Assembly (NCBI GenBank): GCA_015227615.1
Contig: JAALGZ010000001.1
Location: 496,001-560,000 of the forward strand
DNA length: 64,000 nucleotides
Origin: Labyrinthula sp. Ha
Taxonomy: Eukaryota; Sar; Bigyra; Labyrinthulida; Labyrinthulaceae
Direction: 5' to 3'
How positions within the stretch are numbered: the stretch's first letter is position 1; the number at the start of each line of letters is the position of its first letter. The notes below the pieces were generated by a model. That model saw only the letters and a program-made list of their open reading frames with translations, searched no databases and was not told the origin of the DNA. The translations under genes were made by a program, and so were the position numbers. This document shows positions 21,724 to 30,796 of the stretch, in pieces.

Positions 21724-23048
21724 ATGAAATCGACGTTGATGAATAAACTCTTGCTCAAGTTTTCGGAACCAACTGTTTACACACTTTACTTCGTTTATGC
21801 ATGCTTCTATCTTCCAAGAAAGGCTGATAGTATTGTCAAAACAGCGCTTCTGCAACAGGGATTTACCGTAGAAGATGTTGCTCTTTCTGACACTCTCTAC
21901 CTCTTGAGCTATACGGTTAGTATTATGTTTACGGGAACACTCACAGCTAAATATAGATCAGAACATCTTTTGTCATTAGCTCTCATTGGACTATCTGTCA
22001 TTAGCGCCATCAAATCATTCGAACTTTCTCCCTCAGCTTACATTATGTGTCAAGTATTTCACGCTATCCTTCAGTCTGTTGGCTGGCCTACTTGTATCAA
22101 GGTTATGTCTTCATATGCAACCACTGACCGTGGCCTCATTATGGGAGTATGGACAACGTGCCAATCTGTAGGTGGGGTCTTGGGAGCTCTCCTAGCGTCC
22201 TTCCTACTGAACAAGTTGTCGTTTTCATTCTCTTATTTGGGACACATTCCGTTTTTACTCATCACTTCTGTGTTAACGATTAAAAACGTTCGAGAATATC
22301 AGGGTTCTCCAATGGACAAAAAGTTAGATGAAAAGACTGATTTAGAGAAATTAAGGCAAGACTCATTCAAAGAAGAGAATGACGTTAGTATCTGGAAGTT
22401 ATTTACATTTCCACGAATTGTACTCACAGGGATAGCTTACTTTTTTCTCAAGGTAATTGCTTCTATTTTTTCTTCAACATTTAGTTCTTGCGTTATGCAT
22501 TGCTTATGTGGTTGCCATATTATTTTGAACAAGGATTAAATTACACTTCTGAAACTGCAGGATATATGTCTACAAGCTTTGAGATAGGTGGAATGATTGG
22601 AACCCCGTTTATTGGATACTTCTCTGATAAATACCTTCATGGGAATGTAGCAAAGGCTTCGATTCAGTTTCTCCTTGCATCTGCAGCATTGTTGATACTG
22701 TGTAACTTGACTGCAACCTTTGGTGTGAGTACTAATTTTTTCTTCATGCTCCTGGTATGTGCTTACTTTTTTTTAATTTAGATTGGAGTTGCAGTAATTG
22801 GACCAGATAGTACACTTTCAGGGACTATAATTCATGAGCTTGTGGAAGTTTCTAGACTTCCTGCGGGATCAGTAGGTGTTGTTGCTGGAATGATACAAAG
22901 CATGGGTTCATCGGGTTCGATTCTTCAATCTGGGGTTGTTGCATTTGTTTCAACGCATTATTCCTGGGGTTCATTGTTTGGTTTATTCACCTTTTCCGCT
23001 CTTGCTTCCGCTGCAATTCTGCATCAAAGTTTAAAGGGCCAAAAATGA
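21724..23048 (+). CDS. SLC37/GlpT-like organophosphate:phosphate antiporter (MFS), three exons
   Basis: Exons are 21724-22452, 22485-22754 and 22782-23048, all joined in phase 0, giving 421 residues. This is the first ATG in the frame that leads into the conserved core. The protein has about 12 membrane segments. N-terminal RKADSIVKTAL and the helix 4-5 region with LQSVGWPTCIKVMSSYA and DRGLIMGVWTTCQSVGGVLG match SLC37 sugar-phosphate exchangers and bacterial GlpT. A central cytosolic loop is charged (about 230-255). After splicing, the second half runs FFLKFLRYALLMWLPYYF, then MLLIGVAVIGPDST, as expected for the C-terminal MFS half. The likely role is exchange of glucose-6-phosphate or glycerol-3-phosphate for phosphate, probably at an internal membrane; the substrate is inferred. 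Confidence 0.9.
22453..22484 (+). other. 32-nt spliceosomal intron in the SLC37-like gene
   Basis: Starts GTAATT and ends ACATTTAG. Splicing joins FFLK to FLRYALLMW, restoring the membrane helix found at this place in SLC37 proteins. Confidence 0.9.
22755..22781 (+). other. 27-nt spliceosomal intron in the SLC37-like gene
   Basis: Starts GTATGT and ends AATTTAG, with an internal T8 run. Without removal the frame stops inside it (TAG at 22779-22781). Removal joins MLL to IGVAVIGPDST. It is the shortest intron in the window. Confidence 0.9.
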
Positions 23049-23238
23049 AGAACTATCCAAACAAATTAAAATGTTTTTTTCTACTATCCTTGCACACATG
23101 AAACTGTACTTGTAGATATTAGTTCTTAGGTAGAGATGCTAATAACCCTTTTGCATGAAAATAGGTTGTGTTTAATCTAATCCCATTCGATATTACAGAT
23201 CTATTTCACAAGGTGGTTGCCAAAACTGAGCTCAGAGC

Positions 23239-24828
23239 TTACTGCAATAAACGTCGTCTGTTTGAATTATTCTTATATGCTGAGTGATAATTCGAATCAA
23301 TAAATCTTGCTTTACTTCCCCGTTTCTTTAGGTTCAGTCGTTCCTCTGGTGTGTTCGGCGAATCAGGAATGAATGTTTGACTACCTGAAAACTTTCGCAA
23401 GAATCCAGTCCACTTGTCATCTCCGGATGTGTTCTTTCTACTCTTAAAACTTGTTCTTACTGAATACGGTAAATCTATATTCCTTAATTCTGGAAACACT
23501 TCATCCGACTTGACGTCTCTCATTGTAATAGCAATTCTTCTCCACACGTTTGATGTGATTCTCCAGTACAAGATATCTTCCTTGATAACTTTGTGGTCCA
23601 AGGGCCTTTTCAAAAACCCATGAATACACTCACCTGGGTCCTTGATATTTTCATCCAGGTTAAAGTACGACGCTAACAAGGCGATCTTATATGGAGAGCT
23701 GGTTACAAACTCAGAGAACTTTAAAAGTTGAGCAAAACTGTACAAGGATTCTTTTGAAGGATCAACAAGAACACAATCAAACAGATATGATGGGTGTCTT
23801 TTTATAATTTCTACTGCATGTGGCAAATCAAACGCAAATGTTATAGTCATATTCAACTTGTTAAGCAAGAGGCTTACAAGTTTCTGCACCAGAAGGTCGT
23901 CGTGGACAAGCAAAACGTGAAAGGGTGCTGTTCGTGCTATTTCAAGCTCTTCAGGAGTTAATCTAAACTTATCAGCTGATGCTCCAGATGAGAGGTTTCT
24001 GCTAATTAAAATTCTTCCAGTTTCCACTACTCTTTCATCTTCTAAGTACCACCATTTCAGTACCCACAGACTGTACGGCAGCATAATCTTAGATATAATA
24101 TCATCGATAAGGTTGAGAGTAATGTCCGTGCTAATTGACACAGTACCTAACCCTGCAGGCCCTAATATCCAAAGTAAAGGATACGTACCCCAGCAAAAGT
24201 AGAAAAAAACAGTAGCTTTAAAGAGCGGCCCTCGTACATCTACTGGGAAGTTCTTCTTGTTCTCCGTATAAAGTTTGGACATGGATAAATAGAATGCAAA
24301 CTTTAGCGACATTCCAATAACAAAAAATAACCATTTTTGAGTTTCTACAGAAACTGCAGCGAAACTGTAAAATGTTACGCTAATCTGCAGAGTCAGGATT
24401 AAGGTTGCCAAAAGATCTTTAAAACTATGGTATGTAACTCTCTCAATAATTTTCGTATACTGTAACAAAAGTAGTGGACTCGTCAGAAGAAAAAGGATAT
24501 AGGTTCCTACAGGAACCATACCATTTTCAGAAGATACCCATCCAATACTTCCAAAAATGATCTTCTGAAAATATATCACAGTGATTATAACTGAGGCCAA
24601 GAGTTCTTCCCTTTGAGCACGCCCTCTACTGTAATTATATCCATAAAAACCAGTGAAACCAAATGAAAGGATAAATACAATAGCTCTTAACCAAGTATGT
24701 TCAGGTCGATTGGCCGCACCTAATTCTTCTAGTTCTGGAAAAGGGGCAGTAAAGATCTGACTTGTATCCATGAACGTATTTCCCAATAAGACTCGTGTCC
24801 AAGCTCGAGACATTGATGATGATTCCAT
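23239..24828 (-). CDS. Microbial (type I) rhodopsin fused to a response-regulator receiver domain
   Basis: 529 residues from the ATG at 24828 (MESSSMSRA). Seven membrane helices lie at about 46-64, 77-98, 104-124, 137-155, 165-185, 202-223 and 235-259. Helix C has FLLTSPLLLLQY. Helix F has CWGTYPLLWILGPAG, with W213, Y216, P217 and W220 matching bacteriorhodopsin W182/Y185/P186/W189. Helix G has LIDDIISK, with D243 and K247 matching D212 and the retinal lysine K216. The counterion and donor positions D85 and D96 read Leu112 and Gln123, and R82 reads Thr109, so it is not a proton pump. About 302-418 is a receiver domain: HDD (D310/D311), LVDPS (phospho-acceptor D356) and FLKRP (K407). No histidine-kinase domain lies between them. 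The tail is basic and Ser-rich. I infer a light sensor. Confidence 0.85.
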   Translation of the reverse strand: MESSSMSRAWTRVLLGNTFMDTSQIFTAPFPELEELGAANRPEHTWLRAIVFILSFGFTGFYGYNYSRGRAQREELLASVIITVIYFQKIIFGSIGWVSSENGMVPVGTYILFLLTSPLLLLQYTKIIERVTYHSFKDLLATLILTLQISVTFYSFAAVSVETQKWLFFVIGMSLKFAFYLSMSKLYTENKKNFPVDVRGPLFKATVFFYFCWGTYPLLWILGPAGLGTVSISTDITLNLIDDIISKIMLPYSLWVLKWWYLEDERVVETGRILISRNLSSGASADKFRLTPEELEIARTAPFHVLLVHDDLLVQKLVSLLLNKLNMTITFAFDLPHAVEIIKRHPSYLFDCVLVDPSKESLYSFAQLLKFSEFVTSSPYKIALLASYFNLDENIKDPGECIHGFLKRPLDHKVIKEDILYWRITSNVWRRIAITMRDVKSDEVFPELRNIDLPYSVRTSFKSRKNTSGDDKWTGFLRKFSGSQTFIPDSPNTPEERLNLKKRGSKARFIDSNYHSAYKNNSNRRRLLQ

Positions 24829-24865
24829 CTTTGTGTGTTTATTTATCAATATATTTAACGAATAT

Positions 24866-25711
24866 TCAGTTGTTTAAAGACCTTGCTGTTTCTATTATAT
24901 TGAAAAGATCCTTTTTTTGATCCTCTCTAGAACACTTTAGCATAAAAGAATGGAGCTTAGTAGGATCTGAACCAGCAGAGTTCATGGCTGAAAAAGATAT
25001 GGCTTTTTCTGTAAGATTCTGCATTGGAAAGTTAGGATATATGTTGCAATTTAGAATAAGTTTCAGAACACCTTCCCTTCGCATAACCAATCTAGGATGT
25101 TTAGACTGCGTCGAATTCTGATTGGGTTTATTTACATGAACATTTCCAATTCCCACTTCTCGCCATTTTGATTGCTTTTCCTTTTGTTCTAGAACATATA
25201 GTTTTGCTCGTACTTTAAAAAGACAAATTTCATTCTCTTCTCCGGAAATAACTTTTTGAGCTTCTATTTTAGGTATCTCACTTTTCTTTAGAAAACTTTC
25301 ACTTCTGCTTTTCTGTAAAAATGGTAAAGTATCTTTTGTATTTTTGGAGTTTAAAAAGTTGGGCAGCTTTCGTTTGGCTCCAGTAAAACTTGCAAAAGGA
25401 TTCGAACTAGCTAGAGAAGAGAAATTGACAGGGGCTATTGATGGAAAATTTTTAACACCATTTGATATATTTTTTTTCTTTCTCTTGTCCGGAACAATAA
25501 CAATCTCATCTTCTGACTGATAATCCTGTTCCTCAACGATTTGAACTGATTCAATCTTACTTGTAATCTTTTCTTCGGGCGAGGATACAAAGCTTTCGGA
25601 TGAGTCCTGGCGCTGCTTTTTTAAATCCTTGGAGTTTCCAGTTTTTTCTGCCAATTCCGCAATTTCTTTGGCTAATTTTCTCTTCATAGTCTCCGCCTTT
25701 TGCATTTTCAT
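24866..25711 (-). CDS. RanBP1-domain nuclear protein (RanBP3/Yrb2- or Nup50-like)
   Basis: A 281-residue single-exon gene. The RanBP1-type Ran-binding domain spans about residues 157-279. It shows LFKVRAKLYVLE, then SKWREVGIGNVHV (the WxExGxG core) and RLVMRREGVLKLILN, followed by a C-terminal helix. The N-terminal half is charged and probably disordered, with basic patches that look like nuclear localisation signals (KRKLAK at 10-15, KRKKKN at 76-81, KRKLPN at 113-118). One weak NPFASF motif is present but no true FG repeats. Such proteins bind RanGTP and help nuclear transport. The stop codon lies only 37 bp upstream of the rhodopsin-receiver start on the same strand. Confidence 0.88.
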   Translation of the reverse strand: MKMQKAETMKRKLAKEIAELAEKTGNSKDLKKQRQDSSESFVSSPEEKITSKIESVQIVEEQDYQSEDEIVIVPDKRKKKNISNGVKNFPSIAPVNFSSLASSNPFASFTGAKRKLPNFLNSKNTKDTLPFLQKSRSESFLKKSEIPKIEAQKVISGEENEICLFKVRAKLYVLEQKEKQSKWREVGIGNVHVNKPNQNSTQSKHPRLVMRREGVLKLILNCNIYPNFPMQNLTEKAISFSAMNSAGSDPTKLHSFMLKCSREDQKKDLFNIIETARSLNN

Positions 25712-26916
25712 TAGATTTCTTCCTCAATCTATAGATTTCAATTTAGCAAATGAGAGCTCAGCTATGAAATTTAGTTTATCCAATCATCTGCGGTTATTTA
25801 GCCATCGCGCTAAGCTTAATTGGACATTACTGTAGACATCTTATTTTGTTGCCAGATTGTAAACTCTAAGAAGCAGGGAATATCTTTAAGTGCGAAACTA
25901 GTTATCCAACTGGTGCAATGACACAACATGTCCATTTAGTTAGAGTTTATAATATGAACTAAGTTGGAATATAATTACACAGTCAGAGAGAGAGAGAAGT
26001 ATCAACCAGTGGTTCATGAATTTATTTTCTGTTACGTAATTCAAACATTTGAATAACTCTTTGAAAAATATTATAAATTAAAGGATGGAAAAAGTGACAA
26101 TTAAAATCGCAATGAACCACTTTTAAGTGCATAATGTCTTTATTGTGGGTGAAATAAAGAGCCTCAAAGGTTCTAGTAAACTCATATAGTTATGTCGAAA
26201 ATATTCAGTGCAATATTAATTTTTTAAGGTTTAAAACCACAAAATTTACAAGTGAAGAGTATTATCTAAATCATTTTCAATTATGTGACATATTTTTAGG
26301 AAATTTGCGAATTATGAGTATTAAGTTCCTTTCCTCAAGATGAAATAGCTTGCAGAATATGTGATGCAAATTTTATGACAGTTAAGAATTATATTTTGAT
26401 TTCCTTAAATGGATAAATAAATTACCTTTTTCAGGAATATTTGTCATTGATTTTGTTTGGTATCTTAGGGGCACTGTGCTGTAAGTAAGTTGATATGAAC
26501 TCTTATGAAGACATATAATTATTTACTAGGCGCTTCGCGGGAGACTTGAAGTATATTCCATAAAAAAACAATTTCCACCAAAAAGTAAGACTTTAAAAAA
26601 TTGTAAAGTCATATCAATAGTTTCTAACAATACCAACTATTGAAACTCTGAAATTTATTTTCTAGAAGAACAAAAAGGTTACGAAGAAGCTACTATGTCA
26701 TTCTGCTCTAGTTTAAAGAGCGCATTCCAAAAAAAATGTCTGCACAACTTGTTTACAAAGCCTATTTAATGATTATTCATAAATTACTAAATCATTTGGT
26801 TGGAGAAAGTGTTCCGAGATTAGATTTAGGTGAGAATTAAAACTCTCAGTTAATTTAGAATATTCCTCACTCTGCATCCCAAGCTGCAACACACGATGGG
26901 GATTGCACTATGATTT

Positions 26917-27878
26917 ACCTAGGGAGGCACCCTAATTTCTAAACTCCCTTAAATTTTACCGCCATGTTCCAGTAACTATGTTTCCTAATTCTGTTTGATT
27001 TTGTTGGTTCATTAGCAAGTTCTGGAAGTTTACAAGTCGTAGCCAGCAGAAAGAGTATGAAAAGTTAGAGTAATAAACCATGATGAAAGGTTACTGCTAC
27101 CCAATTTCACTTCAATTTAATGGTTGTTTCTATAACCCCTAAATGTTTTCCATCAAATTATTTGACTGGCTATGCATAAAATATATTTTCGTTGCCTGAT
27201 CCCACTATTCCTGTTACTGTGATAGAGTTCTGTTTCAATTCGATGGTTTGACAAGCTAGATATGGCATTGTTTCCTTGCTATCAGTTGCTACAGAATAAC
27301 ACGATACTGTTTTTATATAATCTTGATATTTGCTTCGAAGTGACTGGCTTTGTTTCTGGAGACGAGTTGTTGGATACCTGTTATTTTCTTCTTATCGGGT
27401 TTCTCATAGGTCTAATCTTCCTGCAACAAGAACGGGAATTCATTATCTTGTCTTTTCGGTTGTCTTCTCAGTATCCCGTCAATAGACCTTCATATACCGG
27501 TCTTTTACATCAGCAACTATGGATTTCTCAGCGAAGCTCAGATAACTTAGATCGTTCTCCCCTATATCCTCTCTCTCCCAGCTCTGGGTTACTGTTCCTA
27601 CGCCCAGAGGTGAGGAGAGGTTGTTTGTACTATACTATCTGTTATAAACCTAAGGTAACAATGTAATAGTTATCGTTTGACATATCGTTTTACTTAACCG
27701 TTAACACACAATCTACCAAGAAGGACTTTTCAAATCTCTAAATCTAAAGTCACCGCGACGCGAGATAAAGACCATCCTTAGAGGGTATTGTTTCTGCAGC
27801 GAAATATTGGTAAGCTATCTGTTGACGTAGGCAGAGTTAAGTCTTCAGGATAATTTCCATAGGGCCACCTCCCTAGGT
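26917..27878. repeat. Inverted-repeat pair bracketing about 960 bp
   Basis: ACCTAGGGAGG at 26917-26927 is mirrored by CCTCCCTAGGT at 27868-27878, and both continue inward to CCCTA / TAGGG with small differences. The inside is somewhat more GC-rich than its surroundings. It could be a small non-autonomous DNA transposon, but no target duplication is visible. Confidence 0.3.
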
Positions 27879-28721
27879 ATCCTTCCAAACGAAAATACAG
27901 ATAGTTGATCTCGAATCAAATCTTTTTATTTTTCTTCATATTCCCAAGATTTCTTAACCAACCAATAAACTTTAAGGAACGTGGCTTTTAATCCCATATT
28001 TCCAGTAATAAACTTAGACAAATAGAGCTGAAGTGACAAGATAAAATAGTGCATCGAGCACTATACTGTAATATATCGGGAAAAGTTATTTTATATTTTC
28101 AGGAAAAGCCGAACATATGAGCACTTTATGTTTTCAAATATACTTCCGATGAAAGCAACATTTACACGCTTCACAATGTATCCCATAATTATAGCGCATC
28201 ACAATCTTCTCAAATAGAATCGTAACCCATCTTTATCAATTATTACTTTTTCAGAATAAATTAAATTGTTGAATAGACCCCATTCTTCTTTCTTTTTCTT
28301 ATATGTTGTAGCATCTTCTCTCAATAAAATTGTGTGGTCCAATATGAGCAAGAGACGAGTTTAACTACTTGTTACCTTCTGTTGGCGATATGAACACTAA
28401 TTTGCATCAAACAAAAGGCGTTTGTTATGCATTTGGTCTAAATAATCTAGGTTCCACCTTCCTCGCGTTTTACTCTTGTCAATATTATGGAGTTGTATTT
28501 ATTCATAATGAGCCCAAAACTGCGAAGATAAGCAAAGTGGTTACTTATATACAGAGGAGTAGTTTGAGATATTTAGCTTGCTATGCCCAGTAGAAAATAT
28601 TCGATCTAACTTTACAAAGGTTAAGTACTTCGGCATCCATTATATAAATGAGCTTAAGTTGGTGTCGCTTTTTTTGAGTAATAACTACATCCTACCAGTC
28701 ATTGTTCTCAGGTTTTGAGTA

Positions 28722-28742
28722 TGTGTAAATTACGCTAACGTA
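28722..28742 (+). repeat. Degenerate solo copy of the MULE inverted-repeat core
   Basis: This stretch matches the inner 21 bases of 14819-14839 at 17 positions (shared core GTAAATTACGC). Three of the four differences are C/T or G/A transitions. It is likely a relic of a related element 14 kb away, though chance cannot be excluded. Confidence 0.35.
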
Positions 28743-30796
28743 GATACTGAACTAACTTTAATGGTTGCATTATATTCTTAGATGGTGAACTGATAGTTGA
28801 AATTTAAAGCTGTATTTCTTTGTAAATTTGCAATCATGTTAGAACTTTTGTGGTAAGAGTATCATAAAATGCTAAAAGTGGGTACACGAATGGCCTTTGC
28901 TTATATCAGATACTCCAATCTCAGTAATTAGTTGTATTCGAGAGATAAATTTTATGCTAGTCAATACTATTGTCACTTAGAAGCGCAAGTTAATTTAATG
29001 AGGTAAGTCTCTTTAAGAACTTGATTTTATTCTTGTATGGACTTTGAAGTGACCTTTAACTATGATGACTCTGAACCAGGCTGTAACTATCATTGAACTA
29101 ACATTTTTTAGTTGTTCGGTTTAGAAGTTAAGGCTGTCAGGCCATAAAGCTTAGATTCTACTTCTCATTTATTTCTCTATATACTAATCATACGTTATAT
29201 CTTTTGTTACATGAAACCAGGCTGCATATGAAGATGTCATGCTTGAAAAGAAGATTTGAAACTTCCAAAAATAATAGTACATACTCCAATAGATTATTTC
29301 TTTACTCGATTTTTTATAATCACTTTATAGGAAATCTTATCTAGCTATGCTCTGCATTAGGAATACATCTAAGTCAATCACAACTGTCAGTTATGGTGCC
29401 AGAGTCTTGTAAAATCCATAAGAAGGGTTTCCTTAGATGGAAAATACACAGAAAATAAAATCAATGCAAACTATGTTTGGAGGAGAAGTCGTTTTGAAGA
29501 GAGAATGAGAACTCAAATAGGGCACATGAATGTTTTCTACTTTTTGAGGAGGAATGTAGTTGAAAGTGATCTACTGGGTTCAGTGGTTAGAACACATGAC
29601 AGAAATATGACATATATATACATATATATATAATACAGTATTTACTAACAAGTAGCCAGTTAACGATTTATATTTCAACTCTGAAAACCTGCGGTTATTA
29701 ATTTCACTCCCTGTTAGCCTCTTAAAGGAGAATTATCGTGAAGAACCAAAGCATAATGGCTTAGGCATGATAAGATATCTTACCGTACTTGCAAAGTGTC
29801 AGTGAAACCGTAGGGATTATACATTTGCTCTCGAAAAGGGAGATATTATATGCTGAGATTTTGAAGAGGTTTTTAGACTAATTCCTCAAGTAGATGCACT
29901 GAAAATATTAAGTTACAGCCTCAATATATTTGTCTGTACCTCCTAATACTTAAATTTTGCATCATAATAACTTCATTTCTACCCTAAAATAATCATGGTA
30001 TTTAGAGCGTCAAACTAGAAGGTGTGCACAGCAATCAATTTTTTATCTTTTACACAGCGAACTTTGCTATCAACCAAGATATCCTTATTAGTTAATTTTG
30101 ACAAATAAAGTAACTAAATATAATATAGTGGGATTAGCTTATTTTGAAAGAATTAAAAGTTTCACCTTCCACATTTTTATTTAGAAGTGGAGAACACTTG
30201 AATATATATCTCCTACAGCGAAAAAGCCAATGGGGGAACTGTTGTAGTGGCCAGGTTAGGAAATTCGTACCCAAAATGAATTAAAATAATGTAATTAAAA
30301 CCTTTTCCAAATGATGTGCTCTCAGCGTTAAGTAAACTATTCGGGTCGTTAATTGGTCTCAGTACAACCTCTTGATTAGATACTGAAATATATGAGAATT
30401 AAGTTGTTAGAGCGCCTTGGAAGAGTATTAATATATATGCTGATAAATCACTGCAGGGAACAAAAAATAAATCATAGAATATAAAAATAAAGATGGGTGA
30501 AATCCATTCAAACCCTGGAGTGGCTCTAGGTCATGAAGATGACTCGTACTCTTTGAGTTCCAGATTTGATCTTATTAGTCCCAACTTCTTTCAAACTAGA
30601 CATAGATTAGAAAGATCTTATATAAAACTATTTTATTAAGTAATATCTACTTATAGTATTTATCTGATATCAAACCAAACCTAGACACTGCAAATACGCT
30701 TCCTGACTGTTCTCCGAGAGCAGCTTAAAATTTGAGATAGATGTTATCTTAACAAACATAAGGGTGCATTACTGTAGTTTCTTAGTCTATGGACAT

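Larger units (their letters stand above)
25712..30796. other. AT-rich intergenic region with decayed-element traces
   Basis: About 5.1 kb without a convincing gene. It includes AG-repeat DNA (25985-25999), an inverted-repeat pair at 26917-26933 and 27861-27878, a relic of the MULE inverted repeat at 28722-28742, and a TATATA tract at about 29612-29631. A 134-codon frame at 27262-27666 shows no domain. Confidence 0.5.

Noticed and set aside
24829-24849. Upstream non-ATG start for the rhodopsin-receiver gene (TTG at 24849)
   Set aside because: A good ATG at 24828 lies seven codons later and the extra residues are not conserved-looking.
27262-27666. 134-codon open frame on the plus strand
   Set aside because: No recognisable domain. 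Starting residues are hydrophobic but without a clear signal peptide. With about 7% stop codons per frame, one or so such frame is expected by chance in 64 kb. It also lies inside the inverted-repeat block.
30764-30796. Upstream GTG start for the PDZ-TBC gene
   Set aside because: Nuclear genes rarely start at GTG, and the ATG at 30797 gives a complete PDZ domain.
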